A stretch of 64,000 nucleotides of DNA from Saccharomonospora sp. NB11 (GTDB taxonomy: Bacteria; Actinomycetota; Actinomycetes; Mycobacteriales; Pseudonocardiaceae): positions 1 through 64,000 of the forward strand of contig NZ_JACBJG010000014.1 in NCBI RefSeq assembly GCF_015910535.1. Direction: 5' to 3'. The notes under the pieces are model-generated. The model was not told where the DNA came from, did no database searches, and saw only the letters and a list, made by a program, of their open reading frames with translations. The first letter of the stretch is position 1. The number at the start of each line of letters is the position of its first letter. The position numbers were made by a program, and so were the translations under genes. Positions 28,182-37,002 of the stretch are shown here, one piece after another.

Positions 28182-30143
28182 TCAGGGGATCGTCGACAGG
28201 GTGACCGTCGACCCGGGCTCGACGAACTTCCCGCCCGACGGGCTCTGCTCGATCACGAAGCTGATCGGGCCGCGGGACTCGCCGCCGCCCACCTCGAAAC
28301 CCGCTTCGCGCAGGATGCGCACGGCCTGTTCGGTGCGGCGGCCGACGACGGACGGCACCTTCACGGCGTTCGAGACGACCACGCCGACGCGCGAGCCTTC
28401 CTCCACCGTGCTGCCCGGTACGGGGTCGGTGCGCACGACGTGTCCCGCGGGAACGTCGGCGGCGAACTCCTCACCGGCGTCGAACGGCTCGAAGCCTGCC
28501 TCCTTCAGGGCCTTGAAGGCGTCGTCCCGGCTCTGACCCAGGACGTCCGGCACCGGCGTCGGAGGCGGGCCCTTCGAGCGCACGATGGTGACCGCGTCAC
28601 CCACGTTCGCCTGGCTGCCCGGCTTCGGCTTCAGCGTCACGACGGCACCCTCGGGCACCTCGTTGCTGTACTCGTCGGCCTCCTCGGACACGCGGGGTTC
28701 GAGCTGGACCGCCTCGATGGCGCGTTCGGCCTCCTCGACGGTCGCCCCGGCCCGCACGTCGGGAACCACCGGCCTGCCGAGCGAGAGCACGACCGTCACC
28801 TCGTCGCCCTGCAATGCCCGGTCGCCGCCCTCGGGGTCGGTGCGGATCACGGTGCCCGACGGCGTGGTGTTGTGCCGTTCCTCCGTCACCACCGGGGTGA
28901 GCCCGGCCTGTCGCACCGCTGCCTCGGCTTCCTCCCGGCTCATTCCCGCCACGGAGGGGACGTCGACGTACCGGCCGCTGGAGAACCACCACACGCCGGC
29001 ACCCACCCCACCGAGCAGCACGAGCACCACGAGCGCGAGGACCGCGAGGGGTGGGCGGCGACGCGGGGCGATCGCGACGTCGTCGGCCTGCGGCGGCGCG
29101 TCCGCCGGGGTCGCGAGCCGGGGCAACGCCTGCGTGCCTCGCGGTCCGGCGTCCGACGGCGACGTCGTGACGGCGGGCAGTGCGGGAACGGTCAACTCGC
29201 TGTCGCTCTCGGCGGGCGGCTCGGTCGCGGGCCCGGACGCCGGGACGCGCGGGATCTCGACCGGGCCGAGGCCGAGGTCTGAGCGCACCCGGCGCAGCTC
29301 GGCGAGGAAGGCACCCGCGTCGGCGGGACGCGCGTCGGGATCGCGCCGCGTGGCACGGACGACGAGGTCGTCGAGCGCGGGCGGCAGCTCCGGAACCACC
29401 GTGCTCGGGCGCGGAACGTCCTCGTTGACGTGCCGGTACGCCACCGACAGGGCGGTGTCCCCGCGAAAGGGGACGTGGCCGGTGAGCATCTCGTAGAGCA
29501 GGATGCCCGTCGAGTACACGTCCGAGCGGGCGGAGGCGTCGCCGGTTGACACCTGTTCGGGCGAGAGATAGCCGACGGTGCCGAGGATGACGCTGGTGCT
29601 CGTGGAGCCCGCGTTCGCGGCGGCCCGCACCAGGCCGAAGTCGGCGACCTTCACCACGCCGCCGCTCTCGCCCATCGCACCGACGAGCACGTTCTCCGGC
29701 TTGACGTCCCGGTGGACGAGGTGTGCGGCGTGGGCGGCGGCCAGAGCCGACAGCACCTGCTCGGTGATCGTCAACGCCAGCGGGACGTCGAGTCGACCGC
29801 GTTCGGTGAGCAGGTCACGCAGCGTGCCGCCGTCCACCAGCTCCATGACCAGGAACGCGCGCGGGTTGTCCACTCCGGCGGAGGTGTCGAAACCCTGGTC
29901 GTGGACCGCGACGACGTGAGGGTGGTGGAGGCGGGCGGCCGAGCGGGCCTCGCGCTCGAACCGCTCGACGAACGAGCGGTCGCCCGCGAAACGGGAGTCC
30001 ATGATCTTCACGGCGACCGGGCGGTCGAGTCGGGTGTCGACCCCGCGGTACACCGACGACATCCCGCCTCGGGCGATGAGGCCGCCGACGCGGTACCGGC
30101 GGTCGAGAAGTGCGCCCGCGAGGCTGCTATCCGTGGGTGTCAC
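28182..30143 (-). CDS. pknL: PknL-type Ser/Thr protein kinase with four PASTA domains
   Basis: A 653-residue receptor kinase. The kinase domain (about residues 13-280) has the ATP-binding Lys46, HRDVKPEN with Asp146 and DFG at 168-170. A Pro/Ala-rich juxtamembrane segment leads to a single membrane helix near residues 374-396 and four extracellular PASTA repeats, which in this family bind muropeptides or lipid II. GTG at 30143 is chosen because it places LLDRRYRVGG as in PknL; an ATG at 30233 would add 30 residues. It is divergent from a homologue of Rv2175c, the DNA-binding substrate of PknL in mycobacteria. Confidence 0.88.
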   Translation of the reverse strand: MTPTDSSLAGALLDRRYRVGGLIARGGMSSVYRGVDTRLDRPVAVKIMDSRFAGDRSFVERFEREARSAARLHHPHVVAVHDQGFDTSAGVDNPRAFLVMELVDGGTLRDLLTERGRLDVPLALTITEQVLSALAAAHAAHLVHRDVKPENVLVGAMGESGGVVKVADFGLVRAAANAGSTSTSVILGTVGYLSPEQVSTGDASARSDVYSTGILLYEMLTGHVPFRGDTALSVAYRHVNEDVPRPSTVVPELPPALDDLVVRATRRDPDARPADAGAFLAELRRVRSDLGLGPVEIPRVPASGPATEPPAESDSELTVPALPAVTTSPSDAGPRGTQALPRLATPADAPPQADDVAIAPRRRPPLAVLALVVLVLLGGVGAGVWWFSSGRYVDVPSVAGMSREEAEAAVRQAGLTPVVTEERHNTTPSGTVIRTDPEGGDRALQGDEVTVVLSLGRPVVPDVRAGATVEEAERAIEAVQLEPRVSEEADEYSNEVPEGAVVTLKPKPGSQANVGDAVTIVRSKGPPPTPVPDVLGQSRDDAFKALKEAGFEPFDAGEEFAADVPAGHVVRTDPVPGSTVEEGSRVGVVVSNAVKVPSVVGRRTEQAVRILREAGFEVGGGESRGPISFVIEQSPSGGKFVEPGSTVTLSTIP

Positions 30144-30255
30144 AGCGGTCGATCCTACGGTCGACGGCGACGGCGCACCGACGAGTGCACCCCACGGCTC
30201 CCCGCCGGGGAAATCCCCTGCTCCCGGGTGCATCGATTGTGGCAAGGTTAGGGGT

Positions 30256-30624
30256 GTGAGTGCGATTCCAGTCGCTGACGACCTGCTCGACCCCGCTGTT
30301 GCCGTCCTGACCGTCGCCGAGGTGGCGGAGAGGATCGGCGTGTCCGAGAACAAGGTCCGGCAGATGCTGCGGGACGGCCATCTGATCGCGGTCCGCAGAG
30401 ACGGCGCCCTGCTCATCCCCGCCGACTTCGTCGGCCCCGAGGGGGCGATCAAGGGCTTGCCCGGGACGATCACCGTGTTGTCGGACGCCGGGTTCAGCCG
30501 GACCGAGATGTTGCGCTGGCTGTACACGGAGGACGAGTCGTTGCCGGGCGTGACCCCCATCAACGCGTTGCGGACCAGCCACGGCACGGAGGTCAAGCGG
30601 CGCGCCCAGGCCATGGCCTTCTGA
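30256..30624 (+). CDS. Rv2175c-like DNA-binding protein, probable kinase substrate
   Basis: A 122-residue protein with a winged helix-turn-helix (VLTVAEVAERIGVSENKVRQMLRDGHL, about residues 17-43) and the C-terminal GFSRTEMLRWLYTEDESLPG and RRAQAMAF segments that characterise the Rv2175c family. In Mycobacterium tuberculosis Rv2175c binds DNA and is phosphorylated by PknL, encoded next to it; the same divergent arrangement is kept here. GTG start. The genes it regulates are unknown. A strong terminator follows. Confidence 0.85.
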   Translation: MSAIPVADDLLDPAVAVLTVAEVAERIGVSENKVRQMLRDGHLIAVRRDGALLIPADFVGPEGAIKGLPGTITVLSDAGFSRTEMLRWLYTEDESLPGVTPINALRTSHGTEVKRRAQAMAF

Positions 30625-30659
30625 CCAGCCGCGGTACAGCCGAGACGACAGACACACCC

Positions 30660-30694
30660 GGGCGGTGTGCGACCTGGGTCGCACACCGCCCTTT
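30660..30694. terminator. Strong intrinsic terminator
   Basis: A perfect 14-bp stem (GGGCGGTGTGCGAC paired with GTCGCACACCGCCC) with a CTGG loop and a TTT tail. It lies between the Rv2175c-like gene and the convergent polyester hydrolase gene. Confidence 0.85.
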
Positions 30695-30727
30695 CGATGT
30701 GTCGATGTCGCTACCGGGACTGCCGGA

Positions 30728-31645
30728 TCAGTACGGGCAGGTGGAGCGGTACTCCTCGATCGTGCGGTCGGTCGGGTTCGGGCAGAGGAACTGGCTGTAG
30801 CGCGTGTCCTCGTCGACGAACCGCTTGAGCCACGAGATCGAGTACTTGGCGATCGTGGTGTTGGAGATGTTCGGCGCGAAGTGCGTCGCCCCGTCGAGCT
30901 CCATGTAGGCCTTCGGCAGCGTGCTCGGCAGGCTGTTGTAGAACGGCTCCGAGTGCGTGCGCACCGGGGCGATCGAGTCGTTCTCCGCACCGATGATGAA
31001 CGTCGGAACCTGGACGTCACCCCACGTCTTGTCGAGGTTCCACGGCGTCAGCGGGATGGACGCCTTCAGGGACGGCCGGCTGACCGTCGCCTCCAGCGAG
31101 CCGCCACCGCCCATCGAGTGGCCCATCACGGCGAGGCGGTTCGGGTCCAGCCGCTGCCGGACGTCCCTGTCACTGCGCTCGACCAGGTAGTCCAGCGCGG
31201 CCAGCAGCTGGCGTCCGCGCTGCCCCGGCTGGTCGAGCCTGGTGTTGGTGTCGATGGTGAACACGATGAAGCCCTGCGAGGCGATGCGTTCGCCGTACCA
31301 CGACATGCTGCCCTCGTCGGCGGTGAAGCCGGGGGCGACGGCGACGGCGCCGAACGTGCCCTCGCTGGTGTCGGTGGGGTAGTAGATCGTGCCACCACCG
31401 AACCCGACGGCGAACGACGACACGCGTTCCGTGTCCACCCGGAACGGCCCGCGGACGGCCTCGATGCTGTCCACCGTCGGGTCGGGTCCGCGCTCGTAGG
31501 GATTCTCCTGTGCGGTGGTGACGTCCGCGCCCGCCACACCGGCGCCTGCCAGACCAGTCGCCACGGCGATAGCCGCGGTCAGTACGCCGATCGTCCGCGC
31601 CACCCTGCCACGGGGGCGGACGACCGACTTGCTCCGGATTCGCAC
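30728..31645 (-). CDS. Secreted polyester hydrolase (Cut190-like cutinase)
   Basis: A 305-residue alpha/beta hydrolase with a signal peptide of about 40 residues. The triad is Ser177 (GHSMGG), Asp223 (GAENDSIAP) and His255 (ATHFAPN), and a C-terminal Cys pair (FLCPNPTD and STCPY) should form a disulfide. The spacing between triad residues (46 and 32) equals that of Cut190 of Saccharomonospora viridis, and long stretches look identical. That group hydrolyses cutin-like and aromatic polyesters including PET and is stabilised by calcium. GTG at 31645 follows an AAAGGAGC site. It lies downstream of a LAL regulator, with inverted repeats in the promoter region. Confidence 0.92.
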   Translation of the reverse strand: MRIRSKSVVRPRGRVARTIGVLTAAIAVATGLAGAGVAGADVTTAQENPYERGPDPTVDSIEAVRGPFRVDTERVSSFAVGFGGGTIYYPTDTSEGTFGAVAVAPGFTADEGSMSWYGERIASQGFIVFTIDTNTRLDQPGQRGRQLLAALDYLVERSDRDVRQRLDPNRLAVMGHSMGGGGSLEATVSRPSLKASIPLTPWNLDKTWGDVQVPTFIIGAENDSIAPVRTHSEPFYNSLPSTLPKAYMELDGATHFAPNISNTTIAKYSISWLKRFVDEDTRYSQFLCPNPTDRTIEEYRSTCPY

Positions 31646-31698
31646 TGCGTCGCTCCTTTGCGTCGAGAACAACCACGGCGGCGCTGCGTGGCCGCCTG

Positions 31699-31718
31699 CG
31701 TTCGTGCGGTGACGAACG
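31699..31718. promoter_or_regulatory. Inverted repeat in the hydrolase promoter region
   Basis: CGTTCGT and ACGAACG form a perfect 7-bp inverted repeat with a 6-base centre, 54 bases upstream of the hydrolase GTG. Length and symmetry suit an operator; an mRNA hairpin is the alternative. Confidence 0.45.
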
Positions 31719-31773
31719 TGGGTGATTCTGACTGCGCGACGCTTGCGCCGGCATCGGTGAAACCACCAGTCGC

Positions 31774-31785
31774 TACCGATCGGTA
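31774..31785. promoter_or_regulatory. 12-bp palindrome between the LAL regulator and hydrolase genes
   Basis: TACCGATCGGTA is a perfect palindrome lying 8 bases beyond the regulator's stop codon, about 130 bases upstream of the hydrolase start. It may be a protein-binding site. Confidence 0.4.
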
Positions 31786-31792
31786 ATGCGCC

Positions 31793-34594
31793 TTATCGGT
31801 ACAGCGCGGCGAGTTCGACCCTCGATCGGACGTCCAGCTTGGCGAAGATGTTGCGCAGGTGGTGGTCCACCGTGCGGTGGCTGATGAAGAGCTGCTCGGC
31901 GATCTCCTTGTTCGTGGCTCCCGCCGCGACGAGCTGTGCGATGCGGTCCTGCTGCGGACTCAGCGACCCGGGCTTCGGTCGCCGGTCGTGGGGGACGCGA
32001 TGTCCGCACGCCCGCAGTTCCCGGGAGGCCCGCCGAACCCAGTGCGCCGCGCCCAGCTCGTCGAAGAGATGCACGGCCTCCCGCAATACGTCCCTGGCCT
32101 GCCCCGGTTTGCGGGAGCGCCGCAGCCACGACGCGTACAGCAGTTCGGTGACGGCGAGGTCGTAGGGAGCGTCGGCGTCGCGATGCAGGCGGATGGCCTC
32201 GGTGAACCGGGCGTTGACCTCGGCGTCCTCCTCCGCGAGGAGGGCGTGACAGCGGTGGGCGAGTGCGGCCCGGGCGGCGCCGCCCGTGGTGTCGGCCCAC
32301 TGCTCGAAGGTGGTCAGCGCTCGGCGGGCGACCTCGCGTTCCCCACAGCGGACGGCCGCCTCGACGAAGTGCGGCGTGGCCATGACCCGCAACGGGATGC
32401 AGTGCCGGGAGCGGCCCACGGACAGGCGCCGGAACCGGTCGAACGCCTCCGCCGGGCGGTCGTGTGCGAGATCGACGCACGCGGCGGCCCAGGTGGCCAA
32501 CGCGCTCGGTCTGCCGAGACCGCGTTCGACGAGTTCCTCCTGCGCCGCGTCGAGCCGGGCCAGCGCGGTGGCCTCGTCGCCCTGCAACGCGGCGAGCATG
32601 GCGAGCACCGTGATGTGATCCACCGCCGAGTTCGACTGCCCGAGCGACCGGGCCACCGACAGCCCCTCCAGCGCGGTGGTGGTGGCCGTGGCGTGCTGCC
32701 CGGAGAGCAGTGCGGACATCGCCGCGTACACCAGCGCCCACGGGACGCCCGACTCGTCTCCGTGGGAGCGGGCGCTCACCACCGCCCGCAGGGCGAGGTC
32801 GCGGGAGCGCTCCGCGTCGCCGAGGGTGAACGCGGCCTGGCTCGCCAGGGTCATGCCGGTGGCATCGGTCGTCGTCTCGCCGAGTTCGACGAGCCGCCGC
32901 AGCGGGGCAGCAGCCGCCGCGTGTCGGCCCCGGAAGGTGGCCGACATGGCGGTGAAGTGTTCGCGGACGAGAAGCGTGGTGGGCCAGTTCTCCGAGCCGC
33001 ACAGTGCCGCGGCGTCCCGTGCGGTGAGGCAGTAACGCGCATTGTCACCTGCGACGAAGCTCGCCTCGCCCGCGAGCATGAGGGTGGTGGCCGCGAGGTC
33101 GCGATGGGTGGGAGCGAGCCGCCGGGCCGTGGTGATGAGCTCGGCCGCCGCGACCGACGGATTGCCCCGACGCAGTTCGATCTCCCCTGCGAGCCTGCCG
33201 ATGCGGGCCCGGAGGTCGCCGGTCGCGAGGGGTGCCGCGAGCCGCAACGCCGTGCGAGCCCGCTGCGGTCGCCCCGACGCCCAGTGGTCGGACGCGGCCG
33301 TGACCAGTCGTAGGGCTCGGGTGTCGAGGTCGGTGGACAACGCCGCCGCCCGCTCGCCCGCTTCGGCGGCCTTGTCGAAGGCGGCCTCGCTGCGGGCCCG
33401 GCGGGCGAGTCGGTCGAGTTGCGTCACGAGGTCGGGCGCGGGGGCGGTGGCGGTCGCGGCCCGATGCCACACCGCCCGGTCCCGATCTCCCGCGGCGTCG
33501 GCCGCTCTCGCCAGACATCGGTGCGCTGCCTCGACGTCCTGAGGCGGCAGCGCGCCGAGCACCGCCGAGGGCACGATGTCGGCGGCCAGCCGGACCGCTT
33601 CCCCGTCGTGCGTCACCAGACCACTGCGCACGGCCTCGCTCGACGCCTCGGTGACCTCGGACGACGTCGACGGCTCCAACAGAGCCCGGTGGACGAGGTG
33701 TCCGTCCGCCCGCTGCGCCACTGCGGCCAACGCGACGACGGCACGGGCGGCGTCGGACAGCGTGGAGAGCCGTTCGCGCACGACGCGACACAGCCGACTG
33801 TCGGTGGGCAACGCGGCGGGGACGGCCGCGCGACCACAGAGGTGCTCGGCCGTCAGGGACTCGGCGAGTTCGACGAGGGCGAGCGGGTTGCCGCACGCGG
33901 TGTCGACGAGCGCGTCGGCGACGTCGGCGGGCAGCGAGTCACCTCGCCGGTCGTGGAGCAGCTCGTGCGCCGCCACGTCGGGCAGGGCACCGAGGCGGAC
34001 GCGCGGCGGTCCTTCCCAGAGCGCCGGGTCGGTGTCGGAGGTGTGGTCGACGGCGAACACGAAGGCCACGCCCGCGTGCCGCGCGCGGCGGGCGGCGAAC
34101 GTGAGCACCGATCTCGACGCCTCGTCGAGCAGGTGTGCCGAGTCGACACAGCACAACACGGGGCGCTGTCGTGCCGCCTCGGAGAGCAGGGCCGACACCG
34201 CGGCCGGGAGAGCCAGCGAGGCGGTGTCGTCGGTGTCGTCGGAGTCGTCGCTGTTGCCCGTCAGCCCCCACACGGGGCGCAGAGCCCGGGCGCGTTCGTC
34301 GGGCAGCGCCGCCGCCAGGTCGGCGAGTGGTCGCAGGAGTTGTTCGGCCCCGGCGAAGCGGACGGTGCGCTCGGCGACGGTGCCTTCGGCCCACAGGACG
34401 CGGAACCCGCCCGCGCGGCGGGCGAGGGCGTCGAGCAGTGTCGTCTTCCCCGTCCCTGGGGCTCCGGTCACGACGGCCGCACCACCGTGACCCTCGGCGG
34501 CGACGTCGAGCAGTCGGGTCAGGTCGGCGAGTTCCCGGTCACGCCCGCGCACCGGTCGTGCGTGCGCGGGCGTGTCGTCCCACACGGCGAGCAT
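31793..34594 (-). CDS. Large ATP-binding LuxR-family (LAL) transcriptional regulator
   Basis: A 933-residue MalT/LAL-type regulator. An N-terminal STAND/AAA ATPase carries Walker A at 44-52 (GAPGTGKTT) and a Walker B-like LCCVDSAH. A long helical TPR-like middle region follows. The C-terminal LuxR helix-turn-helix (LSPQQDRIAQLVAAGATNKEIAEQL and HRTVDHHLRNIFAKL, about residues 870-925) binds DNA. Such proteins respond to a small-molecule inducer and usually activate nearby genes. The polyester hydrolase lies directly downstream on the same strand and is the obvious candidate target; this is inference from position only. Confidence 0.85.
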   Translation of the reverse strand: MLAVWDDTPAHARPVRGRDRELADLTRLLDVAAEGHGGAAVVTGAPGTGKTTLLDALARRAGGFRVLWAEGTVAERTVRFAGAEQLLRPLADLAAALPDERARALRPVWGLTGNSDDSDDTDDTASLALPAAVSALLSEAARQRPVLCCVDSAHLLDEASRSVLTFAARRARHAGVAFVFAVDHTSDTDPALWEGPPRVRLGALPDVAAHELLHDRRGDSLPADVADALVDTACGNPLALVELAESLTAEHLCGRAAVPAALPTDSRLCRVVRERLSTLSDAARAVVALAAVAQRADGHLVHRALLEPSTSSEVTEASSEAVRSGLVTHDGEAVRLAADIVPSAVLGALPPQDVEAAHRCLARAADAAGDRDRAVWHRAATATAPAPDLVTQLDRLARRARSEAAFDKAAEAGERAAALSTDLDTRALRLVTAASDHWASGRPQRARTALRLAAPLATGDLRARIGRLAGEIELRRGNPSVAAAELITTARRLAPTHRDLAATTLMLAGEASFVAGDNARYCLTARDAAALCGSENWPTTLLVREHFTAMSATFRGRHAAAAAPLRRLVELGETTTDATGMTLASQAAFTLGDAERSRDLALRAVVSARSHGDESGVPWALVYAAMSALLSGQHATATTTALEGLSVARSLGQSNSAVDHITVLAMLAALQGDEATALARLDAAQEELVERGLGRPSALATWAAACVDLAHDRPAEAFDRFRRLSVGRSRHCIPLRVMATPHFVEAAVRCGEREVARRALTTFEQWADTTGGAARAALAHRCHALLAEEDAEVNARFTEAIRLHRDADAPYDLAVTELLYASWLRRSRKPGQARDVLREAVHLFDELGAAHWVRRASRELRACGHRVPHDRRPKPGSLSPQQDRIAQLVAAGATNKEIAEQLFISHRTVDHHLRNIFAKLDVRSRVELAALYR

Positions 34595-34653
34595 CTCGCC
34601 AGTGTTGCGCGTAGATCATCGGGTTGAAAGATCTTCGTGAAAAATTAACCGAG

Positions 34654-35442
34654 TCAGCCGTTGCGGCTGTCCCTCCAGGCGAGCCAATCCCGCAGCGGGG
34701 CGAGGTCGTAGTCCGGCCCGCTCGCGCTCACGGTGAACATCGTGATGCCCAGGTCGACGAGCTGGTCCCCGGAGTCCTTCGGCGACCCCGACACACCCAC
34801 CGACCGTTCGATCTCGGCCGGGTCGCGACCCACGTCGGCGCAGTGCCGGTCGAGGATCTCCACCTTGCGAGCGGCGACCTCGACGTCCCCGAAGCCGTGC
34901 CAGATGTCGGCGTGCTGGGCCACCAGCCGCAACGTCTTCTTCTCGCCGCCGCCGCCGATCAACACGGGGATCTTGCGCGTGGGAGCGGGGTTCAGCTTCG
35001 CGAGCCGCTTCTCGATGCGCGGGAGTGCCTCACCGAGGTCGGCGAGGCGGCTGCCCGCCGTGCCGAACTCGTAGCCGTACTCGTCGTAGTCCTTCTGGAA
35101 CCAGCCCGCGCCGATGCCGAGGATGAGCCGTCCGCCGCTGATGTGGTCGACCGTGCGGGCCATGTCCGCGAGCAGCTCCGGATTGCGGTAGCTGTTGCAG
35201 GTGACGAGGGCTCCGATCTCGACCCGGGAGGTGGCTTCCGCCCACGCGCCCAGCATGGTCCAGCACTCGAAGTGCTTGCCCTCGGGCTCGCCGCTGAGCG
35301 GGTAGAAATGGTCCCAGTTGAACAGGATGTCCACGCCGAGTTCCTCGGCCTCCGCCGCGGTCCGCCGGATGGCGTCGTAGTCGGCGTGTTGGGGCTGAAT
35401 CTGCAGCCCGATCCGGATGGGGCGTCCTGTGCTGGTCGTCAT
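34654..35442 (-). CDS. LLM-class F420-dependent oxidoreductase
   Basis: A 262-residue luciferase-like monooxygenase barrel of the F420-dependent type. Visible motifs are IGLQIQP at the first strand, FNWDHFYPL, GALVTCNSYRNPELLADMARTVDHISGGRLILGIGAGW and the C-terminal VGVSGSP region. The ATG at 35442 overlaps the stop of the desaturase gene (ATGA), so it is translationally coupled to it and probably acts on the same metabolite. The substrate is not known. Confidence 0.85.
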   Translation of the reverse strand: MTTSTGRPIRIGLQIQPQHADYDAIRRTAAEAEELGVDILFNWDHFYPLSGEPEGKHFECWTMLGAWAEATSRVEIGALVTCNSYRNPELLADMARTVDHISGGRLILGIGAGWFQKDYDEYGYEFGTAGSRLADLGEALPRIEKRLAKLNPAPTRKIPVLIGGGGEKKTLRLVAQHADIWHGFGDVEVAARKVEILDRHCADVGRDPAEIERSVGVSGSPKDSGDQLVDLGITMFTVSASGPDYDLAPLRDWLAWRDSRNG

Positions 35443-36950
35443 ACCGTCGACCCTAGTGTCGACCGTCGACGCCCACCGGCTGCGAGGACGCGTTCGGCGG
35501 CGAGCCTGCCCGACACGAGCACGGGCGGGATTCCCACACCCGGCGTGGTGCCGCATCCGGCGAGCACCACGTTGTCCGCTCCCCGGACCCGGTTCGCGGG
35601 GCGGAAGGGGCCGGTCTGGACGAGCGAGTGCGCGAGCGAGAACGGCGTCCCGGCGCCGAGGCCGTCGGCGGCCCACGTGTGCGGTGTCGCGACCGCCTCC
35701 ACGACGAGGTCACCGGCGACGGTGAACCCCCGCGCGTCGAGGGTGCGCAGCAGTTCGTCGCGGTACGCACCGGTGACGCGCGGCCAGTCGATCGGAGCGA
35801 CGTGCAGGTTCGGCGCGGGAGCCAGCACGGTGACGACGTCCTCCCCGGGCGGTGCGAGGGAGGGATCGGTCGCGGTCGGCCGCGTGACGAGCAGCGACGG
35901 ATCGCTCATCAGGCGACCCTGGTCGATGATCTCGGAGAAGGTCTCGTGCCAGGCGTCGCCGAACGACAGCGTGTGGTGCCCGAGGTCGCGTCCGCCGTGC
36001 GCGCTGTGTCCGTAGAGGACGACGGCGGACGGCGCGTAGCGGCGACGCAGCAGTCGTCGCGGTGTGCGGCCCAGCAGTGCGTACGAGGTCGACAGCTCCG
36101 TGGCGAGCACCACCGACTCGCAGGCGATGCGGTCTCCGGCCTCGGTCCACACCGCCCGCACCCGACCGTCGGCGTCGCGGTCGAGGCGCTCGGCCGCCGT
36201 GCTCAGCCGCACGGTCGCTCCCGCGGCCCGCAACGCCGCCGTCATGGCTCGTGCCACCTGGCCCATACCGCCCGTCGGGTAGTAGACGCCTGCGACGGTG
36301 TCCATGTACGCGATCACGCCGTAAGCCGCGAGAGCCCGCATGGGGTCGAGGCCCGCGTACAGCGACTGGAACGTGAACAGCCGCCGAAGGCGCTCGTCGG
36401 TGACGAAGCGCGCCACCCGCGCACCCAGCCTGCCGAACCCGCCGAGCGCGAGCAGCCGCACCAGTTCGGGGCCGACGAGGTCCAGCACCGAGTCGAAGTT
36501 CGACCCGATGAACCGGTCGCGTTGCACGTCGTACAACTCACGCAACCAGCGCCGCAGCGCAACGTATCCCGCGGCGTCGGCGGGACCCGCCACGGCGCGG
36601 ATCTCGGCCTCCATGGCGGCCGCGTCGGTGTGCACCGTGACGGTGCTGCCGTCGGCGAAGTGGGCGTGATAGGCCGGGTCGAGGCGGGTCAGCGTGAGCC
36701 ACTCGCCGACGCTCGACCCGACCGCCGCGAACGCCTCGTCGAGTAGGTCCGGCATCGTGAACACGCTGGCACCGGTGTCGATGCGGTAGCCCCTGCCGTC
36801 CTCGCCGAACAGCCGGTCGGCCACGCGCCCGCCCGGTTCGGGAGCGCGTTCGAGCACCGTCACCCTGCGCCCCGCACCCGTCAGGTGCAGGGCCGCGGAC
36901 AGGCCCGCCAACCCGGCTCCCACCACCACGACGTCGGTCGTCTCGTGCAC
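35439..36950 (-). CDS. CrtI-type phytoene desaturase family oxidoreductase
   Basis: A 503-residue FAD enzyme with the N-terminal dinucleotide site VVVGAGLAGLSAALHL, the following EPGGRV motif, and the C-terminal signature of carotenoid desaturases and isomerases (PANRVRGADNVVLAGCGTTPGVGIPPVLVSG, given here in parts). It probably introduces double bonds into a prenyl chain. GTG at 36950 is preferred for its GAAGGGA site; an upstream GTG at 36983 would add 11 residues. It sits between a prenyl diphosphate synthase and an LLM oxidoreductase; no phytoene synthase is present in the window. Confidence 0.8.
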   Translation of the reverse strand: MHETTDVVVVGAGLAGLSAALHLTGAGRRVTVLERAPEPGGRVADRLFGEDGRGYRIDTGASVFTMPDLLDEAFAAVGSSVGEWLTLTRLDPAYHAHFADGSTVTVHTDAAAMEAEIRAVAGPADAAGYVALRRWLRELYDVQRDRFIGSNFDSVLDLVGPELVRLLALGGFGRLGARVARFVTDERLRRLFTFQSLYAGLDPMRALAAYGVIAYMDTVAGVYYPTGGMGQVARAMTAALRAAGATVRLSTAAERLDRDADGRVRAVWTEAGDRIACESVVLATELSTSYALLGRTPRRLLRRRYAPSAVVLYGHSAHGGRDLGHHTLSFGDAWHETFSEIIDQGRLMSDPSLLVTRPTATDPSLAPPGEDVVTVLAPAPNLHVAPIDWPRVTGAYRDELLRTLDARGFTVAGDLVVEAVATPHTWAADGLGAGTPFSLAHSLVQTGPFRPANRVRGADNVVLAGCGTTPGVGIPPVLVSGRLAAERVLAAGGRRRSTLGSTV

Positions 36951-37002
36951 CCGCGTTCCCTTCGGTCGGGACACGCCGGGCACCGAGCCGGGCGGCGGCG
37001 TG

